In this document: one piece after another, positions 48,601 to 60,400 of the stretch
How the letters are laid out: each line of letters opens with the position of its first letter
How positions within the stretch are numbered: the stretch's first letter is position 1
Origin: Struthidea cinerea
Lineage: Eukaryota; Chordata; Aves; Passeriformes; Corcoracidae
Assembly: GCA_013397865.1 (NCBI GenBank)
Contig: VZTI01001722.1
Coordinates: forward strand, 163,569-227,568
Length of the DNA stretch: 64,000 bases
Reading direction: 5' to 3'
Notes under the pieces: model-generated
Database searches by the model: none
What the model was told of the DNA's origin: nothing
Seen by the model: only the letters and a program-made list of their open reading frames with translations
Position numbers and translations under genes: made by a program

Positions 48601-48883
48601 TCTTTGACACAGTGATCCAAGAATCAAATCCTTCCAAATGCAATCCCTTAATTTTTGTTTTGGGCTGGTCCAGCCTTACTTCTCAAGTTTCAGATCTGGG
48701 AGACGGTGGCAAAACAATCACAAGATAAAATTAAGGAAAAAATTGCAAAAATTTTGACTTTTACTATTATTTTCAGGTGTTTGAATTTTTAATTACATCT
48801 GACTGTACAATGCCATGTTGTCAAGTAGCTGTGCAAGGTTCTGGCACAGTCTTAACAAGACCTCTTTTTGCTTGATATTGCAG
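45690..48883. other. Intron 15 (3.2 kb)
   Basis: AT-rich intron. The stretch around 48160-48600 is clearly more GC-rich and has overlapping short open frames on both strands, but I do not recognise it. It could be a diverged LTR or LINE piece. Confidence 0.6.
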
Positions 48884-49038
48884 TGGTTACATATCATCTA
48901 ACAGTATTTTCGAGAAATATTTTGAACGAGACAAATTCAGTGCATATGACTGCATGTATATATGGTACTCATGGTGACACAGGGGACAGATCCCTTCTCC
49001 AGTCATTGCAGAATGTACAGCAGGGAGAGAAAAACAAG
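48884..49038 (+). CDS. Exon 16: first half of PLAT repeat 7 (degenerate)
   Basis: The acceptor GATATTGCAG ends at 48883 and the donor GTACTC follows 49038, with two leading bases and a phase-0 end. It begins VTYHLTVFSRNILNETNSVH and continues ACIYGTHGDTGDRSLL. The G-x-x-G-D-T-G loop is perfect, while the TG and GTDA elements of the first hairpin are gone. The end QQGEKNK corresponds to the usual F-x-x-G-K end. Confidence 0.9.
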
Positions 49039-49170
49039 GTACTCAGTCTTAAAGTGTTTTAAAATTTAACTTTTAATCCATTCTTGTACTTCCTACATAT
49101 TATTTTCAAATTTTCCCATGCTGTTAAGTGACACAGTTTAATATTGCAATACTGAATAATTTTATTTTAG

Positions 49171-49246
49171 TCATTTCTAGTTATCGTGGATGCTGTTGAC
49201 TTGGGAGAACTGGAAAAAATTGTTCTTTTGATCAGCAGTAAAACAG
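49171..49246 (+). CDS. Exon 17: middle of PLAT repeat 7
   Basis: A 76-base exon only 132 bases downstream of exon 16. The acceptor TTATTTTAG ends at 49170 and the donor GTAAAA follows 49246; phase 0 in, phase 1 out. It encodes FLVIVDAVDLGELEKIVLLI, matching the 'F-x-V-x-x-x-D-L-G-x-L' strands of exons 8 and 12. It ends just before the tryptophan position, the same intron position as repeats 1 and 8. Confidence 0.9.
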
Positions 49247-51433
49247 GTAAAATATTTTTTATTTTCTAAAGGCAGTGATGTAAATCACACAGCTAGCCTC
49301 CTGTTAAAGGCAATGAAGTCACTGCCAGAGTTAAATCCTAATTAATTCCTTTTGGCTATTTTTGCTGAAGGGTAATATTTTATAAAGCAAAATCCTACAT
49401 TTTGACAAATTAAAATCCTCGGATCTAAAGGTTATAACATTATTGCATCAAGGAAGTAAACTATTCCTTTGCATACAAGAAGAAAGAACAGAAAATTGAG
49501 ATGAATAATTATATTCTGCGCTTAATACATGTTCTACTAATAAGTTATCTAGGAGAATAATTATAACTCAAGCAAGAAATTGGTATTGTTTAACTTTCCT
49601 TCTGTAATTCAATCATTTTCACTGTTTTCCCCACCTATTCTGTTTTCTCCCTGTGACATTCAGAGGGAAATTTTACCTCTGTTTGGCAGTCAGCAAGTTT
49701 TGTCACTGAACTTCTTTAAAACTGTCGTGACCTCAACATCTCTTTGCTTTATCTGTAGGATGGCTATCATGCTACTAATTCAAAGAATTAATAATAAAGT
49801 TTTTTTGAAGTCCGTTAATGAAATTTGCTATATAATTGCAAATCACTACTATATATCACACTTAACCATTTTCAGACAGTTTCCTAGGGAAACAAGGGTT
49901 CTGTGCTTGCACTTTTTCTGTCTTTTTTTTGTATGCCCATCTGTAGGCTCCTCATAAAAACCTTTTAGACACGCCACCCGATTTCAACCAAGTATGTAAG
50001 ATGACATTCGGGCAGTAAGCACGTCCGTACTCCTCGGCTGGTCAACACATCCCGCACCCCAGCGCAGGCTGCCTTGGCCACTGCCGGGGGGATACAGTGT
50101 GGAGCCGCAGTTACTATAGAGGGGAAGGGAAGCAGAGGGACAGCGCTGCCATGCAGCTGCAGGGAGCCAGGCGTGTAGCTCACTGCTTTTGTTTCCCACA
50201 TCTTCAGTTGTGAAAGTTAACTACGGCCATCTGTCTGACTGACAGTCACTGAACGTGGCAATTGTGTGTTGCCAAAGGGCGCCAAAGAGAGCGTGGCAGG
50301 CAAGATTTTCCACTCAGGTCTGAAAACACAATTCAAGGAGGGACATTGGGCTCATTGCCTCTGTGTGTGTTATGAAGAGCGGATTGGGCAGATGTATAAG
50401 AGATATTTCTTCCAAAGGAGTTACTTAGATGATACACCACTGCAGAGGGGTAAGAGTGTCCATATTGTAACTAGACTTGTTTGAAATGAGAGTAGTTTGG
50501 ACCAAAACTTTGAACCAAAAATCCCAAACCCCATAAAATCCCTTTAATGTTTAAAGTCAGATGTACCCTGCAAGACTGATCAGCCCAGGCAATGTTCTCT
50601 AGTGCATTTATGCTTTCATTCCTTATCGGAGCAAGTTTTTAAGATCAGATGTTTCAAGGTCCCTTCCTGAATCTTCTGACTCTCTCCATTTACTATCTTG
50701 GCAGGTCATGAGTATAACAAAATGTCCTGGATTCCTCCACAGAAGCCTGATTATATCCTATTGATATAATTAAAGGGACTTGGATAGTAGTAGAAGGGAT
50801 TTGAATGCAGTTTGTTGAACAGGGCTGAAGAAACAAATAATAGAAGAGAAGGAAAAATGAATAGTCTTCATGACTAACTAGTGGCAAGAGATTCAGGCCG
50901 TGTAGCTGAAGCCCCCAGCAGAAAATTCAAAAAGGAGCATAAGTCAGAGAGCAATCTTTCCCAAACAGCAGAGGGATACAGTGAGCTGCTGAACTCCCTT
51001 CCCACCTGCCACCTAATGACATCCTCTTTGTGCAGCATGTGGAATAGAGCTCCAGTCCTCTTGCCAACCAGACACTGAGGAGGAAGCACCAGACGTGTAT
51101 TTCTGTTCTTCCTCCTCAAATGTGCCCGCCTGAGTCATGCTGAATCTTTTCTGCATGCCTGTCTAAGGACAGTGAGGGCAACACTCCTTTGCGTCACTAG
51201 GACAAAGGAAATGCTTACTTCTAAATTTCTAAGTTGAGGCTTACAAATAGGAACAAAATAAAGAATCTTGCAGTCATTCCAGCACTTTTCAACTCAGTTG
51301 TTGGCATTCATAAATTAATTAAAAAATGAAGTTTTAATATAGTAAGAATGACACCATTATACCAACAACAGTCTACCTAATTTCTTGTCATGCAATGCAA
51401 CATTTTCACTATACTCTCTTTCCTTCTCTGCAG
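49247..51433. other. Intron 17 (2.2 kb)
   Basis: Mostly AT-rich. About 49960-50210 is a short GC- and CpG-richer island with overlapping open frames (49965-50201) but no recognisable protein. Nothing else is seen. Confidence 0.6.
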
Positions 51434-51512
51434 ACTGCAAACTGGAGGTTGAAAAATTGCATGTGCAAGAAGCTGCAAAGGAGCATCCTATCTATGTATT
51501 TGAAGTGAATGA
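51434..51512 (+). CDS. Exon 18: end of PLAT repeat 7
   Basis: The acceptor TTCTCTGCAG ends at 51433 and the strong donor GTAAGT follows 51512. Two leading bases complete an aspartate, and the exon ends in phase 2, unlike other repeat ends. It encodes CKLEVEKLHVQEAAKEHPIY then VFEVNE. The tryptophan position is leucine (CKLEVEKLHV). The repeat is cut short, and its missing tail and linker are carried by exon 19. Confidence 0.88.
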
Positions 51513-51728
51513 GTAAGTATATTATGTAAAGCTAGTAATATTTTTTAGAGCATAATGGTTGAAAACACTGAGCAGACACTGAATCAAAGGAACTGCCATA
51601 GAATGATTCTGTCAATAGATATTTTAAAAATAAGCCCATCTTCAACTGTTCCACATAAACTCATAGGATTTTTTCCATCTCATATATTATTTACTTACCA
51701 CAAAAACATATGTGGTTCTGTTTTTCAG

Positions 51729-52014
51729 AGAATTTTCTGTGAGTGCAAATAAGCCTGAAATACAGAGAGAAATCCCAGGATCTTTTGTTATTAGAGGAGA
51801 GAAAGAAATGAATGACATAGATAACAACTTGAATAAAGAAGGAAGTCAAGTAAAAAATTTGACAGAATATACTATTAAAGTGTACACAGGTGACAAAAGG
51901 GGAGCAGGGACTGATGCCAATGTGCATATTATTTTATTTGGGAATGAGGACAAATCTGAGGTATTTCAACTCTCTCAGTCACTGGAGCATCAAAACCCAT
52001 TTGAAAGAGGAAAG
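51729..52014 (+). CDS. Exon 19: linker and first half of PLAT repeat 8 (canonical)
   Basis: The largest exon, 286 bases. The acceptor GTTTTTCAG ends at 51728 and the consensus donor GTGAGT follows 52014. It opens with a polar linker of about 45 residues (from EFSVSANKPEIQ), then EYTIKVYTGDKRGAGTDANV, HIILFGNEDKSEVFQL and NPFERGK. The first hairpin is the best match to the LOXHD1-type PLAT consensus in the window. The linker and domain are fused in one exon, unlike the other repeats, so an ancestral intron was lost or shifted here. Confidence 0.96.
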
Positions 52015-53493
52015 GTGAGTACACAGATTTTATGGGTTGCGTTCATTTCTATACTGGAAAAGTAAATATTAAATCTATGCAAGTTCTTTAGAAAACTTGA
52101 GGCATTTATTCTGTTTTACACATCACTACATGAGGTATAATCTCAGCTCTCCCTGTGTTTCGCCTTTTCACCAGAGTAACCAAAGGGGCATTTTACTTCT
52201 ACTGTATCTAGCTGTCTCTGTTGCTCGTCTGTCTCTTATGGATGTGCACGATCCCGTGCTGTTGCACAAACTTTGAATATTGTGCATGAGAACACATCAG
52301 TCTCTTACATCCCATCATTTTACCTTGCCATGGAAACTGGTGCTGTGAGCCTCCCTGAAGGTATAAGCCTATAACCAGATGAAATGGAACCATACACATC
52401 AGCCTGATTCTGATATCCATCATGCTTTAGGCTGTTATTCAGAGACCCTTAGTTCAGATACAGATGTTTGCATAAGAATGCAGATTCCCTGCATGATGCC
52501 CCAGTACCTTGGCTGGATGTTCTCCTAATTTAATAAACATATTGCTCTGGCAAAGGAATTGCTCCATTTGGTCACCACCTGTGCAATGGAGTACAATGAT
52601 GGTTACCCTTAAGTAAAAAAGAAATATATATATATTCTCTGTAACTTTCTCATGTGGATTTACTGAAAGGTAATAACTAAATAATTAGAACTCCAGTGAA
52701 AATATATTGCTTAAGAGATCTACCTCATTATCTCCAGGAATATTAAACATCTTTTTCCCTGGAGCTGGTCTGAGTTTCTTCAGCCAGGATATCTGTGAGA
52801 TAAAGATATTTACCCATGAATTGTCTTCCCTACTGAGGAGGATAATAAATCTAGTTACCTGCAGGCACAAGGAGCAAGTAAAAAAGTATCTTGAGCAGTA
52901 CTTCCTTTTGCCTGGTACTACACAGGAGGTGTCATTACCCATCAAAAAAGAAGAGTAGATACGTAGAAATCCCGTCAGCAATCCAGATAAGTCGATGGGT
53001 AGCCAGTGATGAAAAAACGTCTTAGGAAAAAAGGATCTCTTTTTAAAAATCTGCAATATGAAACAATGTAATATTTTAAATTAAAGTATATAGTATTTGA
53101 GAGGAATAATGGTTAATGCAGTAAAAGTCTTTAACTTTTATGTTCCTGAATTTTTATTTAGGTATCATATACGAAAACATTTTAGAAGACTATATCAGTT
53201 GAGAATTCATGAGACCAAAAATGTTTTTGTGGTAGCTGAAAGTCAAGAAAGGGGTGGGGATTGTCATACTATAAGTTGAAAAGTGAATCTTTTGTGTTTA
53301 AACTGAGACCTAGTAGGAGAGGATCTATGCCACACTTCTTCAGTAAGGAAAATAAACCACATTAGGGGTTCACTTCTGAATATTCTGAATTTCTACTATT
53401 TCAATTGAATTGGTCCCAGAACCGACCTAGACAGATTTGTAAGCTTCCAAACATTGGTATAATATTTTTAATAACTGTATTTTAATATTAAAG
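52015..53493. other. Intron 19 (1.5 kb)
   Basis: Ordinary intron sequence. The opposed open frames at 52685-53056 have no domain signature. Confidence 0.7.
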
Positions 53494-53572
53494 GTTGATA
53501 CATTCAAGATTAAGACAAAAAAAATAGGCAGCCTACGTTCAATTGAAATTGGCCACGACGGGAAAGGATTTG
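53494..53572 (+). CDS. Exon 20: middle of PLAT repeat 8
   Basis: The acceptor TAATATTAAAG ends at 53493 and the donor GTAAGT follows 53572. At 79 bases it has exactly the length and phases of exon 2. It encodes VDTFKIKTKKIGSLRSIEIG then HDGKGF, a textbook PLAT strand pair ending at the G-x-G-F before the tryptophan strand. Confidence 0.95.
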
Positions 53573-56305
53573 GTAAGTATTCTGTGTTCAATAGCCTTGC
53601 AAACGTCTTCTGCTTAAGGATCTGCCTGACATGTGGAAAGGTGTTTGAAGTCACACTACTGCTACAGCTGGTTAGTACAAACCTGTGTGCAGATGAAGTC
53701 AGCTTCCCTGCCCTTGCTTTCACACCCCTGTCTATCACATTTCCCTTGACTATACCGTGATTTTTTTTTCTAACAGAGATCTAGTTAACATAAACCTCAG
53801 ATAGTTTTATCCTTCAAGCATTGCTCAGCCAAAACGGTTATTAGATGTCTTAAGACAATCTAATTAAGGATTGAATTTTCAAACTGCAGGCTAAACTTTC
53901 CATGATTTGAACAAATCTGGGGACTCTGGTCAAGGCATGCTTGTGCCTCTCACACATATAGATCTCTTCCTCTTGTGAAAGTCTGAGAACACAAGTGTGC
54001 ACCAGGTCCCACCTTGATGTTAAATTAGGGTGTGGCTATAGTACATAACCACACATGATGATGGAAAATGTTTCTGTGTACACTAACCTCTAAACCTTGA
54101 ATTTTACATAAAAATGAAACAGGAGAATAGGGCACATAATCTTTTGAGTTTACATTTAATAGTACTAAAAACCCCTAGGGATATACAGTTATCAAGATAT
54201 ATACAGATTTATAGAGATATACAAATACATAAACTGAATTTCCAGGGAATGTATAACTTGAGTCGAAAACATATGATTGTATTAAGATACTCTAGTCAGG
54301 TGAAGTTTGCTTAACCCATCTCAAAGAAATAGGTTTAGGTTTAATAAAATCTGATTAATCTAAGTTCATGAGGCATAATAAAGTGGCAAAGGGTTTATCA
54401 TTTCTAGGATGAACCAAGAAAAAATCTGCAAATAGCAATTCCTATTTGGAAAAAGTTGAACAACCTTTTTTTCCTAACAAGCCGGTCATGCTGTATATTT
54501 CATGGTGTTGAAAACTCAAACAGAAAAAACACCAAACCTGTTGAAATATCTATAATAAACAAGATCGTCCTGCTGACTTTCATCTTATTTGTGATAACTG
54601 CTGTACATGCACACAGTTCAGCTTAGGTCTGATCTGGGAAGGGAAATCCACACTGACAGACTTTTAACACTCTGAGAGTTGCACAGAAGACTTCAGGGGA
54701 AATAATACGTTGAACTTTTATTTCCTGGGTCCTGAACTATCAACAAAGTTGTTATTTTTCCTCTCTGTGTCCTGATCAACATCACATAGCCACTAATAGT
54801 GCCTTCCTAGCACAGCTGGTGTGTGTCGATTCATCTTAGACATGACTACCTTCATTTCTCTGAAATTACCTCCAAGTGACTTCTGTCACATCAGCTGTTA
54901 TCCCCACAAGCTTCCTCAAATGTTACACGTCTTTGAGATGTTTCATCTGTTTGCTAATATTTCCTAGCTACCCCTAGATTTCTCCATACCTGGAGATTTC
55001 AGTGAGGTCTGTTGGAGTTTTGTCAATAAAGGATGAAGCATTAGATTTTAATCTTCTCAGAGAGCAAACTTGCCTTTCTATTCTTTTGTAAAGTGCCGTG
55101 TAAATTTGAGAGACTGTAAAATTTTATTGCTGATAATCTTGACTCTGATATAGAGATTTCATGAAAGGTCATCTATTCCAAGTAGAGTCTATGATATATT
55201 AAACCATTCATAAGATTTCATTAAAAGAGTTTCAAAAGTACTTCACAATATCAATAAATGAATCTTGCGAATTGAAGGTGGAATACCTAGACACCTTCAT
55301 GGCCTACTTAGCCCACCTATTTTTTTGAAAATGTCATTAAAAAACTAGAAACATTGATGTACCTTTAAATTTTATCCAAATTGACACAATTTGCAAATAT
55401 TTTTATATTACAATTTTAGCCTACTTGCAAATAAAAATATTTTTATTGGTTTTAGCCTACTTAGTACTTTGTCCAAATATTTGAAAACCAAAATAATTAG
55501 ATAGGATGTAGTTCTTTATCTCTAGAACACGCAAAGAATGCCAAAAGGTTGTCAGCTACTAGCAGTATGATCCTAATTAGTTTTAAAATGTTGTCATTAA
55601 GTATTTGCATTGGCAAACACAACTACAGATATCAGCACATATATTGTATATGCAAAAAAAAGTTTTGGTTTTAAAATATTAATATTTAAATATTCTATGA
55701 AATAAAATTCTATATCACAAGAATGAAGGTATTTCTTCACACAGCAAAATAGGAGATTAAAGTAGTATATTTAATATCTTCTTAAAGCTGAAACAAATAT
55801 GAGTGTTGGCCTAAATGAAAATGCTATTCTGAATCATGACTGTTGGAAAAATAGGGATATGAGGAGCATTCAGTTTCACCACTTGGTTTACAGCCATATC
55901 AATATATTAATTGGAAAAGAGTAGTGGAATGCCCACTAGGGGTGCATTTTGAGTGCATTTCCAAGTGCCACAAAGGGCAAAATGGGTTTTCAAGAATGTA
56001 TTCAGTATTACCATGCACTCTGTTTCCTTGTCTTACTGCCTATTCTATCCAATATGGAAAAATAAGTTAAGTTGTAACAAAAATCTTCCATTACATTTTC
56101 TGACAAAAACATCAAAGACCTTCCCTGTAAAACTGAGAGAAGTTGGTAGCAATTTGAATCATCTGTGTTTCAGTTTTCTTATTGATGTTGAATATATTTG
56201 GAAGTACTGAACAACACGGGGTTTGGGAAATGAAATTAGAAGCCTTTCTTATGCTCTATTTGTGTTTTGGTTATATTAAATTTGCTCTTTCTTTTCCTTC
56301 TACAG
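53573..56305. other. Intron 20 (2.7 kb)
   Basis: AT-rich intron. No exon, transposable element or RNA gene was recognised. Confidence 0.7.
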
Positions 56306-56381
56306 CAAGTGGCTGGTTTCTAGAAAAAGTGGAAATCACAGATGCAGCTAGGAATTCAGTGCATTGCTTCAACTGTAACAG
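56306..56381 (+). CDS. Exon 21: tryptophan strand of PLAT repeat 8
   Basis: The acceptor CCTTCTACAG ends at 56305 and the donor GTCAGT follows 56381. Two leading bases complete an alanine, then SGWFLEKVEITDAARNSVHC and FNCN, ending in phase 2. This is the conserved W-F-L-E-K-V strand and the start of 'F-x-C-x-R-W-L'. Confidence 0.95.
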
Positions 56382-59041
56382 GTCAGTAGATCAGTCCATC
56401 ATCACTCTGCACATGCTGTTTTCTTTTTCACAACTCTCTCAGTTGCTTCTGTCTGGTTATCTAAGACAGTAATGATTTGGTTTTTTCACAATGTTGTGTT
56501 TCTATCAGTCCATCCCCAATGACTTTTGAACCCTTTGGCCAACACGAAACTAACTTGTCAGAAGAATTGATAGAGGAAGACACTAGACTTTTTCCAAGCA
56601 ATTAAAACTGGATGACTGTAGGGGGGAGAGACATAATTTAATGCTTTTTGCCAAGAGACAGTATTTATACATATTTTCAAGAGGTAGGAGGTGTCTGGTG
56701 AACCATTATACAAGAATTAGGGCATAAGTAGCTCTGGCAAATATATCAGGGGTAAGTAAACAGGCATGGAAGGGAATCAGAAAGGAGGATGGTGGGATAT
56801 GGCAGCGTAGATTCAAAACTCAGGGAAAAAATTGTGTATTTTACTGAGCAAAGGTGACATTAAAACATTAGAATCCTTCTGTTTCAAGGTTTTCTTAATA
56901 TGGGCCCAAGATAAATTCAGCAAATAGGATAAAGATAACACAAAAGCTTTATATAATGTAATGTAGAAGTATAATGATCTAAATTTAGAAATGTATTCGG
57001 GTACTGGGTTGCTGGGGTAAAGGGCTTCTAATGTACAAAAAGAGGATGTACTTCAGTCTGCATCAAACAAACAATACAGTTTCAAAAATTGAAAATTAAA
57101 TTGAAGGGTGTATTTAGAGTGACTCTTCACTATAATATATAGTTCACACCTTGAAGAATTTCAGAATAAATAACTAATGCAAGCATATTCATGTCCTCCC
57201 AAGTGGAAATTAGTTTTTTAATGCATCTGGAGAACACAGAAGTGTGAAAATTTACGTTTCCTGTATCTAGAAAGAGGAATGTTACCTGGTAATCTGAAAA
57301 CAGAAATGGTAGCCAAGAATATTTAATTTTATCCTTTGCCTATATATTTCTGTAAACTTGACAATTAATGGGAACCAAATCCCAGCCCCTGTACCTGAAA
57401 AAAGTAGCTTTTTAAGTTCTTGGATACTCAGTTGGACTCTACAGTCTAAATGATGAGAATGTGAGGCTGTTACTGACCTCAACAACATTAAACTTATTCC
57501 AACAACATTAAACTTCCCTTTATTCATCTTCCTCTGAATGCATGCTCAGATGCTCTCTAATCTTCTAGATACCTAAATTTAAGTTAGTGGGCATGAAGAA
57601 AAGTTCTTAAACTACAATATTACTCAAGTGTGCAACACAATCCATGACGGGATTTTCAGTTGGTGCCACTTCACCTCTTTTCCTTGTAAGAGTTCTCAGA
57701 CCACACCAGTCAGAGGAAGATTCTTGAAGAAGATAGATTGCAGTAAACATTTTTTTCCAGAGATTTGTTTTTTCCATTTTATTTAAGATCTTATAGTAAA
57801 AGCACAAAGGTATATAAGAGACCGACACAAGAACTTGAATCACGTCATTGATGTGGGGGAGCGACTGGCACAGATGGTTTCTCCATGCTGCTGACAAGGA
57901 CATTTAACTGGGGCCTTGGTGGGGGCAGAGCTACGTGCCCACCTTGAAGTACACCGACTTACTCAAAATGGAAGTTATTTAGTAGGAGAGTTTAGGAGGT
58001 AAATCCCGGAGCACTCAGTGACCCAGAGGCTATGGGGCACTCCTCAGACAGAGGAAACTTTAAGTTCATGGCCCTCTTCCAGCTGAGACATGGAGCTCCT
58101 CATGGCGCTCCTCATCTCACGGCCTGCTGAGTGAATGGGAAATGGCCTCATTCTCTTGCTGAAAGACTCCTCCGATACAAATATGTCTCTAAAAGATATT
58201 AATCACCGAGAAACCTGAATCCTTTGCTAACCTGTTTAAATGCCTGTTATTTAGCTTACACATCATACCTTGCCTAGGCTCTGTGACTTCCACATGCAGT
58301 TTTAGCTGCCAAAATCAGTTGTGCTTCAGCCTGGAACTGCTTATCTTCAGCCATATCTCCCAGCTGCTGAATGGTGCAACTTCAGATGTGAGCTACATTG
58401 ATGCTGCACTTACTGTCTGGGAATCCCTCCCACACTGCCCCCTTCATAGATATCACATCAGGGAGACTCTCATAAATGTAAAAGATTTTTAACTCTCTTT
58501 GGAAAGATACCTCTCTACCCATGGTTCCAGTTCAAATTAGTCTACCTGAACTTTGGACTCAGGCCTATTTCTCATGCAATCAGCAGTAAAAGCTCCATAG
58601 GCTCTTACAGAGCGAGGATTGGGCCCATGATACAACTCAGTATTATGTGAACCAACAGAGATATGGGAAAGAGAGAATTCCTGGAATGAATTACAAGAAA
58701 TAGTAATTTGCTATCACAGAACAGGTTTCCTGACTCTAAATTATCCTGATTTTATGTCATTCTTTGGAGCAATCTACTAGTTACCTATATGACCAACAAA
58801 TAAAATTAATGTATATTTCATAAATTTATTCATAAAGTTAATTACACTTTAAAACTACATATATATGAGTACTAAACCAAAAATGTGAAAAGTCACAATT
58901 TTCTTCAGGTTGGTTTCTGCTTCTCTATAAACCAACTCTCCTAGAAAATCAAAGGTGCAGAACCAGGCTCTCACGAGTTGTCTGTTTCTTAAGTTTTATA
59001 TGTGCTGTGTCTGTGACAGGTTTTTATATTTTCCCCTTTAG
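56382..59041. other. Intron 21 (2.7 kb)
   Basis: Mixed composition. A GC-richer patch at about 57850-58130 is unexplained. No domain-bearing frame is seen. Confidence 0.65.
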
Positions 59042-59096
59042 GTGGCTTTCTGAAGATGAAAGTGATGGCCTCACCATAGTGCAACTTTATCCATAG
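59042..59096 (+). CDS. Exon 22: terminal coding exon with stop
   Basis: The acceptor CCCCTTTAG ends at 59041. The split arginine codon is followed by WLSEDESDGLTIVQLYP and a TAG at 59094-59096. R-W-L-x-x-x-x-x-D-G is the last PLAT motif, so the protein stops within a few residues of completing repeat 8 and has no extra C-terminal domain. Confidence 0.94.
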
Positions 59097-59215
59097 CTGC
59101 TTGATTTCTGATTCTTTCTGCATGTTTCTTCTCCAAATTCATGTTGATTTGATTTACTTGTCTTGTATAATTCTGAAGGCATTGTAATTATTGTGAAGAA
59201 AAGTCAAAACAATGT

Positions 59216-59240
59216 ATTAAAAACATCACAGTAAATTAAA
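59216..59240 (+). terminator. Candidate polyadenylation signals (two ATTAAA)
   Basis: Two ATTAAA hexamers 13 bases apart lie 120-144 bases after the stop, followed by T/G-containing sequence. ATTAAA is the commonest natural variant of AATAAA, but the hexamer is frequent in AT-rich DNA by chance. Confidence 0.4.
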
Positions 59241-60394
59241 CATGTCTAATGTGAACACAGAATTCTGATCCTATTATAGATGCTCAAAAACTTTGCATGA
59301 CAGTACTTTAGATATCAGAATTTTAAATCAGTAATATGGCTCTGTGGACTTGAACTGAGCAATCATAATGGTAGACATATGTAGTAACATACTCAAATAT
59401 TTTCTTTTCACTAATGATTTGTGGGTAAGCTAAATTTAGCTCATTTCAAATCTGTCAGTATGTATTAATTTGATGATTTTATTTTTTTCATTTTCAACAT
59501 TTATTAAAATTTAGTTTTTCTCAAAATCATTTCCCAGACAAACTGCACAACCCTTCAGCCTTACTATAGATTGCTTCTCTTAAGACCATAACAGAGAGTA
59601 AAAAAGATCTTGTTATTTAGAAGTTCACCCTGTGTCGGTAAGCCTCTCACTGACATTTGATTGTAAAATCTTGTAGCTGAGCCAGAACCTCAGCTGAGAA
59701 CCTTTAGATCCAAAGGGTCTCTTAAGAGAGGCTGTTATCAGTAACACTGCAATAGCTTAGGCAGGCTTAGGCAGCTCCCTGCTCAGCTTGATGATTTTTG
59801 CAGTGCCTCTCCTTAGCTACCAAACCAGCTTTCCAGTGCTACACGTGAATGCCTTTATGTCAAAGAAAAACAGAAAAAAAGCCCAATTATTTTTGCAAAT
59901 GCACACTAAAAAGAAATGTATTTAGCTATAAATGCACAAATTAGTGTTTGATTTGGTAGGCTTTGATATTGCCAGAATTGACTCAGGAAAGTCTTAGGAT
60001 ACAGACAAGTCTGAAATTAAATCAGCATTCGCACACCACCTAAAGTTTCATGTGTGTGATCAAAATACTAATATTGTATATAAGCTCTATACGGCATCCC
60101 TCTCTTAATCAAAGACCTCACCTTTTGTACCTCCAAAATTTTAAATCTTTCTGAAGATCTGAGTTTTAGACCTGTTTCACCCTCAAGACACTACCATGTT
60201 TTGTAGCACCAATGGGCTTTCTGTAATTATAAGAATTAAAGGAGTTTGCAATCTTTGTTGATCAAACATTGTCTGGCTGTCTTTTTAATATATTTAATGT
60301 TTATTTAATCATGCTCTTCTGTGAAATTAGCATGGTTGGCTGACATCTGCATGGGTGATGAGATCTCAGCTGTTACTTTAACACAAAAAAAGAT

Positions 60395-60400
60395 AATAAA
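60395..60400 (+). terminator. Candidate distal polyadenylation signal (AATAAA)
   Basis: An AATAAA lies 1.3 kb downstream of the stop codon in AT-rich sequence. It is the alternative to the proximal ATTAAA pair. Confidence 0.3.

Larger units (their letters stand above)
1613..59096 (+). other. 3' part of a large multi-PLAT (LOXHD1-like) gene, 22 exons
   Basis: Twenty-two GT-AG exons join in one open frame of about 1,049 codons ending at a TAG at 59094-59096. The first exon starts inside a split codon, so the 5' part of the gene lies upstream. The product is eight consecutive PLAT/LH2 beta-sandwich repeats of roughly 105-145 residues and nothing else recognisable. PLAT domains usually bind membranes, lipids or protein partners. 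In LOXHD1, a tandem-PLAT protein of hair-cell stereocilia, they are thought to link membrane and cytoskeleton. This sequence has the same architecture but looks too divergent for the strongly conserved LOXHD1. A LOXHD1 paralogue, or the PLAT-containing tail of a long RP1-type (photoreceptor axoneme) transcript, are the two alternatives I consider; the second rests on memory of long RP1 isoforms. No signal peptide or membrane segment is visible in this part. Confidence 0.9.
59097..60400 (+). other. Likely 3' UTR and start of intergenic region
   Basis: AT-rich sequence follows the stop with no further open frame of note. ATTAAA hexamers at 59216-59221 and 59235-59240 would give a UTR of roughly 150 bases. 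A standard AATAAA occurs at 60395-60400 and would give about 1.3 kb. Which is used cannot be decided from sequence. Confidence 0.5.
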
